The notes beneath the pieces were generated by a model. That model searched no databases, was not told the DNA's origin, and saw only the letters and a program-made list of their open reading frames with translations. The position numbers were made by a program, and so were the translations under genes. Shown piece by piece: positions 8,653-16,257 of a DNA stretch of 64,000 nt (position 1 is the first letter of the stretch; each line of letters begins with the position of its first letter). This DNA is from Streptomyces sp. CG 926 (GTDB lineage: Bacteria > Actinomycetota > Actinomycetes > Streptomycetales > Streptomycetaceae): positions 248,001-312,000 of the forward strand of contig NZ_QGGZ01000009.1 in the NCBI RefSeq assembly GCF_003148825.1, in the 5' to 3' direction.

Positions 8653-9639
8653 TCAGGTGCCGACGGCCGCCGTGTACGCCCGCTCGACGGCGGCGCGGGC
8701 GGCGGCCGCCCGCTGCCCGGTGACGGCGGGGGCGAAGCCATGGCCGATGGTGGCGTGCGGGAGGGCCGCCACGAGCCGGGCCCGTACGTCGCCCCGGGGC
8801 CCGGACCACCGCTCCAGGGCCTGGTCCCGTACGTCGGCCAGTGCGGCGGCGCGGTCCGGCGCGGGCGGGGCGAAGCGGCCGCCCGAGGCCCGCTCGTGCT
8901 CGGCCCAGCGGTCCTCCCAGAACTCCACGGTCCAGCCGGGCCAGCGGTCGGCGAGGGAGCCGGCGTGGGCGCGGGCCGTGTTCAGCCACCAGCCGACCCG
9001 GCGCCGCTCGGGGTCCACGTGGATGCCGGCGTCCGCGCGCAGCCGGTGGCTCCCGTGGTCCGGGGCGTCGCGGAGCCGGTCCAGCAGGGCGGGTCCCTCC
9101 TCGACGGGGTGGTCGTCGATGTCGGCGAGCACATGGCAGCGGTCCGCGCCGACGGTGACCACGACGACCAGCGGATCGGGGTCGTCCAGCTCCTCGTCGT
9201 CCTGCTCCAGCGCCGGGCCGGGGTACACGTCGGTGTCACGCTCCCCCGGGTCGAGCCCGAGGTGGGCCCGCAGCCCGGTCTGGCCGTCGTGGAGCCAGCG
9301 CACCTCCCAGCCCGGCCAGGCGCACCTCAGCAGCTCCAGAGTGGCGGCCCGGGTGCGCAGGGAGGCGATGGGCCCCTCCCGGGCGAAGAGGAGCAGGAGC
9401 CGGCGGGCGTCGTCGGCGAGGACGCCCGCCTCGACCATGTCGTCGGGGTACCAGTCGTCCTCCCGTACGTGGCCGCGCAGGAAGGGGAGCGCCACCTCCG
9501 GCCCGGCCAGCAGGTCGAGGTCCAGTCCGACGGCGCCGTACGAGGAGCGATGGCGGGTGTGGCCCACAAGATCACTGGGGCCACCCGGGCCACCGGCGTG
9601 ATCGGGGCCCGAGAGCACGAACACGGCGCGGTTGCCCAC
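8653..9639 (-). CDS. Hypothetical protein, acidic
   Basis: A 328-residue protein of no family I recognise. It begins with a GTG, MGNRAVFVLSG, followed by a run suggesting a query-type or immunity-like soluble protein (WPGWEVRWLHDG, later WPGWTVEFWEDRW). The repeated WPGW motif at roughly residues 108 and 240 suggests an internal duplication. It contains a stretch rich in Asp and Glu near 145-155. The start is only 2 bp after the stop of the DUF1330 gene, so the two are probably coupled. GC-rich codon use is like its neighbours. Confidence 0.8.
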   Translation of the reverse strand: MGNRAVFVLSGPDHAGGPGGPSDLVGHTRHRSSYGAVGLDLDLLAGPEVALPFLRGHVREDDWYPDDMVEAGVLADDARRLLLLFAREGPIASLRTRAATLELLRCAWPGWEVRWLHDGQTGLRAHLGLDPGERDTDVYPGPALEQDDEELDDPDPLVVVVTVGADRCHVLADIDDHPVEEGPALLDRLRDAPDHGSHRLRADAGIHVDPERRRVGWWLNTARAHAGSLADRWPGWTVEFWEDRWAEHERASGGRFAPPAPDRAAALADVRDQALERWSGPRGDVRARLVAALPHATIGHGFAPAVTGQRAAAARAAVERAYTAAVGT

Positions 9640-9641
9640 CG

Positions 9642-9986
9642 TCAGAGCCCCGCGGCCTCGCGCAGGGCGGCCGCCGTCTTCGAGGCGTCGTAGTCGGCCG
9701 GGACCCCCTCGACCAGGATGACCTCTCCGGCGATGTGGTCGGTGCGCAGCGGGAGGATGGCCCGGTAGGCGTCGGAGGCGTACCAGGCGCGGGCGTTCTC
9801 CATGTCCGGGAAGCCGATCATGACGACGGTGCCGGGGAAGGGGCCTTCCAGGACCTCGACCTCCTTGCCGTGGACCAGGAAGCGGCCGCCGAAGGGGTCC
9901 AGGGTCGACTGCATCGCCTCGATGTACCGGAGGATGTCCTCGTTCATGGTCTCGGGACGAAGGTGGGCGATGGCGTACGCGGTCAT
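9642..9986 (-). CDS. DUF1330 family protein
   Basis: A 114-residue dimeric alpha-beta barrel protein of the DUF1330 group. Recognisable pieces are MTAYAIAHLRP at the start, GGRFLVHG in the middle, and VVMIGFPDMENARAWYASD, which is the family hallmark. The biochemical role is unknown. The ATG is preceded by GGGGAG. A 14-bp palindrome lies 18-31 bp upstream and may be an operator. It precedes the acidic hypothetical by 2 bp. Confidence 0.9.
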   Translation of the reverse strand: MTAYAIAHLRPETMNEDILRYIEAMQSTLDPFGGRFLVHGKEVEVLEGPFPGTVVMIGFPDMENARAWYASDAYRAILPLRTDHIAGEVILVEGVPADYDASKTAAALREAAGL

Positions 9987-10003
9987 GGTCTGCTCCCCTG
10001 TGA

Positions 10004-10017
10004 ACCGACCCGTCGGT
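10004..10017. promoter_or_regulatory. Palindromic operator candidate (ACCGAC-CC-GTCGGT)
   Basis: Two perfect 6-bp arms with a 2-bp centre, lying 18-31 bp upstream of the DUF1330 start, so over the likely promoter or leader. Its shape suits a TetR-type repressor, but no TetR gene is in the neighbourhood. The divergent AraC-type regulator gene ends 58 bp away. Confidence 0.45.
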
Positions 10018-10074
10018 CCGGGCCGTTGATCCGATCCTGTCAGGGCGCGCCCCGGGTGGCGATTACCTCGCAGG

Positions 10075-11100
10075 TCACGCCGATGCGGGCTGGAAGGTGC
10101 GCCGGTAGGCGATCGGGGAGACACCGAGTGTGGAACGCATGTGCTGGCGCAGGGAGTTCGCCGAGCCGAAACCGGCCCGGTGGGCCACGAGATCGACCGG
10201 CAGGTCGCTGGACTCCAGCAAGTGGCGGGCCAGCTCCAGGCGTTGCGCGGTGAGCCATTGCACCGGGGTCATGCCGACCTCGTCGCGGAAGCGCCGGGTG
10301 AAGGTGCGCAGGCTCATCCGGGCGTGCGCGGCCAGCTCGCCGAGGGTGACCGGTTCGGCGAGGCGTTCCAGGGCCCAGGCGCGGGTGGCGGTGGTGGTGG
10401 CGACGGTCGGTTCGGGGACGGGGCGGTCGATGTACTGGGCCTGGCCGCCGTCGCGCCAGGGCGGGACGACGCACATGCGCGCGGCCCGGTTGGTGACGGC
10501 GACACCGTGGTCGCGGCGGATCATGTGCAGGCACAGGTCGACCCCGGCGGAGACGCCGGCCGAGGTCAGGACGTCGCCGTCGTCGACGAAGAGGACGTCC
10601 TCGTCGATGCGCACCCTCGGGTAGGCGCGGCGGAACTCTCGGGCGAGGTTCCAGTGAGTGGTCGCGGGACGGTCGTCGAGCAGGCCGGCGGCGGCGAGCA
10701 CGTAGGAGCCGGTGCATATCGACACGAGGCGGGTGCCCGGGCGGATGCGGGCGATGGCCGCGGCGACCGCGGGCGGCAGCGGCCCGCCGAGGGCGAGCTC
10801 CGGCATGGCGTGGGTGGGCGGGACGATCACGGTGTCGGCGGCGGCGAGGACCTCGGGCCCGGCGGCGGGCTGGAGGGTGAAGCCGGAGTCGCTGAGCACG
10901 GGGGCGCCGTCGGCGGTGCAGACGACGACCTCGTAGAGGCCCTCGCCGTCCTCGCCCACGGCGCTGCCGAAGACCCGGGAGGGAATGCCCAGCTCGAACG
11001 GGGGGAAGCCCGGCAGGGCGAGCACCGCGACGAGGTGCCGTCCGTCCGTGCCGCTCCCGGGGCGGGCCGTGTGCTCGGCGTGTTCCCGCGTCTCGCTCAT
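10075..11100 (-). CDS. GlxA-family AraC-type transcriptional regulator
   Basis: A 341-residue regulator with an N-terminal DJ-1/PfpI-like domain (about 22-195) and a C-terminal AraC helix-turn-helix pair (about 225-325). The nucleophile-elbow cysteine appears in SICTGSYVLAAAG. The DNA-binding part is clear in LAAHARMSLRTFTRRF and VAHRAGFGSANSLRQHM. It is divergent from the quinone-oxidoreductase-like gene across 128 bp, which suggests it controls that gene, itself, or both. The effector is unknown. Confidence 0.93.
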   Translation of the reverse strand: MSETREHAEHTARPGSGTDGRHLVAVLALPGFPPFELGIPSRVFGSAVGEDGEGLYEVVVCTADGAPVLSDSGFTLQPAAGPEVLAAADTVIVPPTHAMPELALGGPLPPAVAAAIARIRPGTRLVSICTGSYVLAAAGLLDDRPATTHWNLAREFRRAYPRVRIDEDVLFVDDGDVLTSAGVSAGVDLCLHMIRRDHGVAVTNRAARMCVVPPWRDGGQAQYIDRPVPEPTVATTTATRAWALERLAEPVTLGELAAHARMSLRTFTRRFRDEVGMTPVQWLTAQRLELARHLLESSDLPVDLVAHRAGFGSANSLRQHMRSTLGVSPIAYRRTFQPASA

Positions 11101-11120
11101 GGCCAGATCCTGTCACATAG

Positions 11121-11134
11121 TGGCCAAACGGCCA
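11121..11134. promoter_or_regulatory. Inverted repeat in AraC/oxidoreductase divergent promoter
   Basis: TGGCC-AAAC-GGCCA, 5-bp arms, located 21 bp upstream of the AraC-type start and 95 bp upstream of the oxidoreductase start. It could be the regulator's site, but the arms are short and GC-rich. Confidence 0.3.
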
Positions 11135-11228
11135 ACACCGCCGAGGGGTGCCCTGCCTGAATCTGGGACACGTCGCCGGGAAAAAGACCCGGATCCCGAC
11201 ACCTGCGGATGGAATGAGGCGGACAGAA

Positions 11229-12152
11229 ATGCGCGCGATCGTCGTGAACGAGTGGGGCGGCCCGGAGAACCTGGTCGAGCGGGAGATCGACCGGCCCGAG
11301 CCCGGTCTGGGCGAGATCCTCGTCCGGGTCCACGCGGCCGGCGTCAACCCCGTCGACTGGAAGACCCGGGACAGCGGAGCTCTCATCGCCTGGGGTGAGC
11401 ACCCGATCGTCGGCTGGGACGTCTCCGGCACCGTCGAGGCGGTCGGCCCCGGCGTGACCCTCCACTCCCCCGGCGACGAGGTCTACGGCATGCCGCACTT
11501 CCCGCGGCAGGCGGGCGGCTACGCCGAGTACGTGACCGCCCCGGCCCGGCACTTCGCCACCAAGCCGGCCGCGCTGGACCACGTGCAGGCCGCGGCGCTG
11601 CCGCTGGCCGCGCTGACCGCCTGGCAGGCCCTGGTGGACACGGCCGGGGTGAGCGCCGGACAGCGCGTCCTGGTGCACGCGGCGGCCGGCGGGGTCGGCC
11701 ACCTGGCGGTGCAGATCGCCAAGGCCCGCGGCGCGTACGTGATCGGCACCGCGAGCGCGGGCAAGCACGCGCTGCTGCGTGAGCTCGGCGCCGACGAGGT
11801 GATCGACTACCGCACCACGGACTTCGAGGACGCCGTCGCCGACGTGGACGTCGTGATCGACGCCGTCGGCGGGGAGTACACGCAGCGCTCGCTGAAGGTC
11901 CTCAAGGCCGGCGGCCACCTGGTGACCCTGCCCGGCCCCGACTCCCTCCCGGCCGACCCGCAGGGCGTGCACGCCTCCTGGGTCCTGGTGGAGCCGGACC
12001 TGGGCGGTCTGCGGGAGATCGCGGCGCTCGTCGAGCAGGGCCTGCTGAAGCCGCTGGTGGACACGGTGCTGCCGCTGGAGCAGGCGGCGAAGGCCCACGA
12101 GATCGGCGAGCAGGGCCGCACCACCGGCAAGATCGTCCTGACCGTCGCCTGA
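11229..12152 (+). CDS. NADP-dependent quinone-oxidoreductase-like MDR protein
   Basis: A 307-residue zinc-free medium-chain dehydrogenase/reductase of the quinone oxidoreductase type. The GroES-like half begins MRAIVVNEWGGPENL. The NADP-binding Rossmann motif is AAAGGVGHLAVQIA, and no zinc-ligand cysteines are seen. The start at 11229 fits the family N-terminus; an in-frame ATG at 11214 would add five residues. It is divergent from the AraC-type regulator, its likely controller. The natural substrate is unknown. Confidence 0.92.
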   Translation: MRAIVVNEWGGPENLVEREIDRPEPGLGEILVRVHAAGVNPVDWKTRDSGALIAWGEHPIVGWDVSGTVEAVGPGVTLHSPGDEVYGMPHFPRQAGGYAEYVTAPARHFATKPAALDHVQAAALPLAALTAWQALVDTAGVSAGQRVLVHAAAGGVGHLAVQIAKARGAYVIGTASAGKHALLRELGADEVIDYRTTDFEDAVADVDVVIDAVGGEYTQRSLKVLKAGGHLVTLPGPDSLPADPQGVHASWVLVEPDLGGLREIAALVEQGLLKPLVDTVLPLEQAAKAHEIGEQGRTTGKIVLTVA

Positions 12153-12189
12153 GCGCGGCACGTCCGGGCCCGTCCGAGCCCTCATGCCC

Positions 12190-12279
12190 GGCAGGTCCGG
12201 CAGGTCCGGCAGGTCCGGCAGGTCCGGCAGGTCCGGCAGGTCCGGCAGGTCCGGCAGGTCCGGCAGGTCCGGCAGGTCC
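12190..12279. repeat. Minisatellite: ten exact copies of a 9-bp unit
   Basis: Ten tandem copies of GGCAGGTCC occupy 90 bp without a single difference, 38 bp after the oxidoreductase stop. The unit length is a multiple of three and the plus-strand frame through it, (Gly-Arg-Ser)10, is open and joins in frame with the following small gene. Perfect identity suggests recent slippage and probable length variation between strains. Confidence 0.95.
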
Positions 12280-12387
12280 GACGTATTCCGCCCGCCGCCC
12301 CGGCACGACGCCGGGGCCGGCGGGCGGCCGCGTCCCTCGGGCCGCCCCGCCCGTCCGCACCCGGACACGTCGGTGCAGAATCCGGCC

Positions 12388-12684
12388 ATGGAGCATTCGC
12401 AGCGACACATGTACGAGGTGGTCGACGCGCTCGTCCGGGCCGGCAGCAGCTTCCGCCCGCGTCCGCCCGGCTTCGGCGACGACCCGTTCTGGCTGACCAA
12501 GGGCGACCCGCACTGCTACATGGAGACGCCGATCGACTTCGCCGTGGCCAGGTCCGTACCGGGTCATCCCGTGGACCTCGCCCTCGACGAGGACAACGAC
12601 ATGATCTTCTGCAGGCACTGCTGGACGGCGATCACCGGACCGGACCATCGCCCGGAGACGATGTGGAGATCACCGAGCGCGTGA
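12388..12684 (+). CDS. Small hypothetical protein
   Basis: A 98-residue protein starting MEHSQRHMYEVVDALVRAG. I do not recognise a family. It has CRHC near the C-terminus, a single Cys-x2-Cys pair, and acidic runs (ALDEDND). An alternative start at 12409 is possible. The frame is open further left through the GRS minisatellite to an ATG at 12184, so a longer form with a (GRS)10 stretch cannot be ruled out. The last 53 bp overlap the 3' end of the NACHT gene on the other strand. Codon use is coding-like. Confidence 0.6.
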   Translation: MEHSQRHMYEVVDALVRAGSSFRPRPPGFGDDPFWLTKGDPHCYMETPIDFAVARSVPGHPVDLALDEDNDMIFCRHCWTAITGPDHRPETMWRSPSA

Positions 12685-15190
12685 GCCCTCCACCGGCCCC
12701 TCCACCAGCGGCCGCGCGGGTGGGCCGGCCGCGCAGGTGGCGCTGGAGCCGCGCGTGGCGGAACTGGTAGACGGCGCCGACCTGGCGCAGCACACCGCGC
12801 CGGTAGGCGTCCTCCAGGAAGGCGATCGTCGCCCAGGGGAGGCGTCCGGTCAGCGGCAGCCAGATCCGCGTCAGGAGCAGCCACTGGCCCCAGGCCGTGA
12901 AGGCCAGGACGTAGGAGAGCGCGCCGGCCACCCCGCCCACGGCGCCGAGCGCGAGCCCGTCCGCCATCGGCCAGGTCAGGGGGCCGAGGATGCCTTGGAG
13001 CAGCTCGGTCATGAGCCGGCCGCCGAAGGCGATCACCACGGTGAGCATCGGTGCGAGGAAGAGCGCCTGGCGCACCACGATGCTGCGGTTGACGGCCAGC
13101 AGGTCCGTCGGGGTGGCGGCGGAGCCGAGGTCGATGGGGGTCTCCAGGGTCGCCACGAGCCCGAGGACGAGCCCTCCCGCCAGGGCGAAGACGAGCCCGT
13201 ACATGAGGCAGTTGACGGCCGTCGCCTCGATCACCGCCGCGTCGACCAGCACCCGGCCGTACGTGAGCTGCGCCCCGACGGTGAAGGCGAGCCCGCAGCC
13301 GAGGCCCATCACGAGCCCGCCCAGCAGCCCGGCCGGGACCAGGGTGGCGAACCGGCGGGAGCTCGGTGCGACGCCGCGCCGGCGGCGGCCGGGCAGCCGG
13401 ATCCGCACCCGGGAGGGTTCGAACGCCCGGATCCCGAGCACGGCCATGAGCCCGTAGACCAGCCCGAAGGCGAGGCCCACGGCGGGGCCGAACAGCAGGG
13501 CGTCCAGCAGGCCCGTACCCAGGGCGAACGCGGCGCCGCGGCCGGCCAGCAGGTTCTTGGCCGGGAAGACCAGCCAGTCGGCGAGGGCGGTGACCAGCGA
13601 GCAGGCCAGGACGACCGCCAGGATCCGCGAGGGCAGCCGCAGCGAGTCGCGCAGCTGCCACCACGCCAGGTCCTGGCCCGCACGGCGCTCGGGCCGGTCC
13701 AGGTGGTCGGCGAGGTGTCCCAGGTAGCGCCGGGCGCGCTGCGGGTCCCAGCTACGGGGCCTGCGTGCGGGTCGCGCGCCCGGGACGGCCGTGGGCAGGT
13801 GCTGGTAGACGCTCGGCACGAAGCCGGCCAGCAGGTGCTCCTCGATGGCCTCCGGACTCGGGAAGCGGGCCTCGTCCAGCAGCGCGGCCGGGTCCTGGGC
13901 CGGGGTGTCGCTGTAGGCGGTCCGGGCGAGCAGGACCATCAACGGGGTGCTCAGGACGGCCCTGAGGCGGGCGCCGGGCCCGCCGTCCGGGTCGGTGCGC
14001 AGCCGCTCCAGGACGGGGTCCCAGCCGGTGGCGGCCCGTTCCTGCCCGTCGGCCGGCGCGCTCGGGCGCGCGGTGCGGGGCAGGTAGTGCAGCAGGTCGT
14101 CGGCGTCCAGGTCCAGCAGTTCGATGCCCGCGGTCCGGCGGAGCACCTCGACCCCGACGGCCTCGGCGAACTGCTCGGTGCGGCTGGTCAGCAGCAGGGG
14201 CAGTGAGCTCGCGTTGAGTTCGCGCAGGGCCACGCCCAGCAGCCCGGTGGCCATCTCGTCGAACCCGTCCAGGACCGGCAGGATCCATCCGGCGTCCACC
14301 AGGGCGGCGGCGAGGGTGGCTCCGCCGGGGGCGCGCGCGTCGAGGTTCGGGTGGTCGCGCAGCAGGCGGGCGATCAGCCAGTCGCGCAAGGTGGTGCCGG
14401 TCGGGTCCCACGATCCCATGCTGAAGACCACGGGCACGGGATCGCCGTCCGAGCGCGCGACCAGGTGGTCGAGGACGAACCGCAGAAGGAGGACGGTCTT
14501 GCCGGAGCCGGCCCGGCCGAGCACCACCAGCCGCCCGGACCGGACGCGCCGGTAGACGTCGGCGATGTCGGTGAGGCCGCCGGCCAGGGGCAGCGGGCCG
14601 CGGGCGGCGCCGGGCGGGGCGCCGCGGATGTTGTCCCAGTGGTCCAGCAGGTCGGCGGGGGCCGACCGCCACCGCACGGGCAGCGGGAAGGGGTCGTGGA
14701 CGCGGCGCTGCTCCTCCTCGCGGATGCAGCGGGCGTAGACGTCGTGGGCGAGCGACTCGGCGGCCTCGGCCAGGGCGCCCCGGGACGTGGCCGGCGTGCG
14801 GTGCGGCACGGGCCGGGCCGGGCGGTCCGGTTCGGGCGCCCGTTCCGTCACCCGCTCCGCTTCGGGTACCGGCTCCCGCTCCGGTACGGGGTCCGGTACG
14901 GGCTCCGGTACGGGCGCGCGTGCGCCGCGTAGGTCCTCCCCGGGGGCCGCCGGCTTGCCCCGGTGGGCGGCCAGCAGGTCCGTCCAGAGCTCGTCCCGGT
15001 CGCGCTTCAGCTCGTCGGCCAACGCGTGCGCGACCTGTTTCACCGTTCCCATCCGGGCGTCGGTGGGCTTACCGGTCTCCAACCGGTGGATGGTGCGGAC
15101 CCCGAGCCGGGACCGCTCGGCCAGTTGCTCCTGCGTCATCCCCGCCTCGTGCCGTAACCCGCGGAGCAACGCGCCGAACTGGCTGCCCAC
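12632..15190 (-). CDS. HTH-NACHT STAND NTPase with C-terminal membrane domain
   Basis: An 852-residue signalling NTPase. An XRE-type helix-turn-helix occupies residues 5-65 (MTQEQLAERSRLGVRTIHRLETG). A Pro/Glu-rich linker covers 92-130. The NACHT core has Walker A GRAGSGKT at 225-232, Walker B LPVLDGFDE at 304-312 and sensor LLLTSR at 332-337. About six transmembrane segments lie between 520 and 770, followed by a short conserved tail (VLRQVGAVYQFRHARLQRHL). The GTG start has GGGGAAGG 8 bp upstream. Residues to the left are open but not homologous. NACHT proteins in bacteria include anti-phage STAND systems; a DNA-binding head joined to a membrane tail is unusual. It is divergent from a secreted esterase with a perfect palindrome between. 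Confidence 0.9.
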   Translation of the reverse strand: MGSQFGALLRGLRHEAGMTQEQLAERSRLGVRTIHRLETGKPTDARMGTVKQVAHALADELKRDRDELWTDLLAAHRGKPAAPGEDLRGARAPVPEPVPDPVPEREPVPEAERVTERAPEPDRPARPVPHRTPATSRGALAEAAESLAHDVYARCIREEEQRRVHDPFPLPVRWRSAPADLLDHWDNIRGAPPGAARGPLPLAGGLTDIADVYRRVRSGRLVVLGRAGSGKTVLLLRFVLDHLVARSDGDPVPVVFSMGSWDPTGTTLRDWLIARLLRDHPNLDARAPGGATLAAALVDAGWILPVLDGFDEMATGLLGVALRELNASSLPLLLTSRTEQFAEAVGVEVLRRTAGIELLDLDADDLLHYLPRTARPSAPADGQERAATGWDPVLERLRTDPDGGPGARLRAVLSTPLMVLLARTAYSDTPAQDPAALLDEARFPSPEAIEEHLLAGFVPSVYQHLPTAVPGARPARRPRSWDPQRARRYLGHLADHLDRPERRAGQDLAWWQLRDSLRLPSRILAVVLACSLVTALADWLVFPAKNLLAGRGAAFALGTGLLDALLFGPAVGLAFGLVYGLMAVLGIRAFEPSRVRIRLPGRRRRGVAPSSRRFATLVPAGLLGGLVMGLGCGLAFTVGAQLTYGRVLVDAAVIEATAVNCLMYGLVFALAGGLVLGLVATLETPIDLGSAATPTDLLAVNRSIVVRQALFLAPMLTVVIAFGGRLMTELLQGILGPLTWPMADGLALGAVGGVAGALSYVLAFTAWGQWLLLTRIWLPLTGRLPWATIAFLEDAYRRGVLRQVGAVYQFRHARLQRHLRGRPTRAAAGGGAGGGLTRSVISTSSPGDGPVR

Positions 15191-15273
15191 TTGTATGCCC
15201 TTCCCCCGACGACGGCCCTGCCACGTGTGTCCGATGTCCTCCCGAAACCCGGTCAAACCACGGGGCATCGTCG

Positions 15274-15293
15274 ACCGGCCACATATGGCCGGT
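15274..15293. promoter_or_regulatory. Perfect 20-bp palindromic operator candidate
   Basis: ACCGGCCA-CATA-TGGCCGGT: 8-bp arms match perfectly around a 4-bp centre. It is 84 bp upstream of the NACHT-protein start and 97 bp upstream of the esterase start, centred in the 199-bp divergent region. The obvious candidate binder is the XRE helix-turn-helix of the NACHT protein itself (autoregulation), but this is inference. Confidence 0.7.
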
Positions 15294-15389
15294 TGCGGGC
15301 ATGGTCCCGCGACCAGCACGAACACCACGATGAGTGCCGGTCGCCGCACCCGACGCGGTGCCCGCCTTGACCCAGGGGAGTTGACCCGT

Positions 15390-16163
15390 ATGTCCACCAC
15401 GAAGCCGAACAGGCTCGCCCGCCGCATCAAGTCCGTCGTCGCGTCGACGGTCCTCCTGCTCGCCGGCGCCGTGGCCGCGCCGGCCACCGCGCACGCCGCC
15501 CCGGCGAACCACTACTACATCCAGATCGGCGGTACCGGGGCGGCCGCCGAGGCGCCCGGGTGCACCACGAGCTTCGAAGCCGCGAACCGGCATCTGAACG
15601 GGGGCATCGCGATTCCGGTCTGCTACGTGGCCAGCGGCGGCCCCTTCGTCGGGAGCCACAACGAACAGCCGGCCCCGTTCGCGCCGAGCTTCGGCGACAG
15701 CGTGAACCAGGGTTACTGGAACGCGAAGGCCGCCCTGGAGGACGCCTACCGGGCCGACCCGACGGCGACCTTCACCATCGCCGGTTACTCCCAGGGCGCG
15801 TGGGTCGGCGACCTGTTGCTGCAGACGATCGCGAACAACGGCACCGAGGTACCGCGCGACCGGGTCGACGGAATGCTCTACTCCGACCCCATGCAGCCGG
15901 GGACCGGCTTCTGGCGGCTGGTGCCCCGGGGGGTCCTGATCCCGTTCGTGGCGTACTCCCCCGGCACCGGGCCGGAGGTGTTCCCCGGTGTCCCGGTCCA
16001 GCGCCACTGCATCAAGACCGACGGGGTGTGCGACGCGACGTCCCTGGATTCCTTCCCCGGCTTCCTGCAGCAGCACCCGCGCTACTTCCGGGAGGGCGAG
16101 ATCATCGCGAGCACGCTCGCGCAGCACGGCGCCGAGGGGACGGTCTGGTACCCGGCGGCCTGA
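15390..16163 (+). CDS. Secreted PE-PPE/cutinase-like serine esterase
   Basis: A 257-residue alpha/beta hydrolase for secretion. A signal peptide covers about 1-37 (RRIKSVVASTVLLLAGAVAAPATAHA) with a cleavage site at AHA. The mature protein opens HYYIQIGGTG, a pattern of PE-PPE domain esterases, and carries the nucleophile elbow GYSQG. It has four cysteines that could pair in two disulfides. The start ATG follows AGGGGAG. It is divergent from the HTH-NACHT gene and ends at a strong bidirectional terminator shared with mnmA. The substrate, perhaps an ester or lipid, is unknown. Confidence 0.88.
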   Translation: MSTTKPNRLARRIKSVVASTVLLLAGAVAAPATAHAAPANHYYIQIGGTGAAAEAPGCTTSFEAANRHLNGGIAIPVCYVASGGPFVGSHNEQPAPFAPSFGDSVNQGYWNAKAALEDAYRADPTATFTIAGYSQGAWVGDLLLQTIANNGTEVPRDRVDGMLYSDPMQPGTGFWRLVPRGVLIPFVAYSPGTGPEVFPGVPVQRHCIKTDGVCDATSLDSFPGFLQQHPRYFREGEIIASTLAQHGAEGTVWYPAA

Positions 16164-16197
16164 TCCGGGCGGCACGACGCACGAGCACGACGCCACA

Positions 16198-16243
16198 GCA
16201 CGACGCCGCGGTCCGTCCCGGGGGGCGGGCCGCGGCGTCGTGC
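16198..16243. terminator. Bidirectional terminator between esterase and mnmA
   Basis: A perfect 14-bp stem, GCACGACGCCGCGG (16198-16211) with CCGCGGCGTCGTGC (16230-16243), and an 18-nt loop. It lies between two convergent genes, 35 bp after the esterase stop and 14 bp after the mnmA stop. No T-run, as is usual in Streptomyces. Confidence 0.85.
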
Positions 16244-16257
16244 CGTGCAGACTCGGT

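Noticed and set aside
12190..12279. CRISPR array
   Set aside because: A 9-bp unit with no spacers; it is a minisatellite.
14859..14920. Repeat array in the NACHT gene (ccggtacggg units)
   Set aside because: It encodes the Pro/Glu-rich linker; short imperfect units, expected from low-complexity coding sequence.
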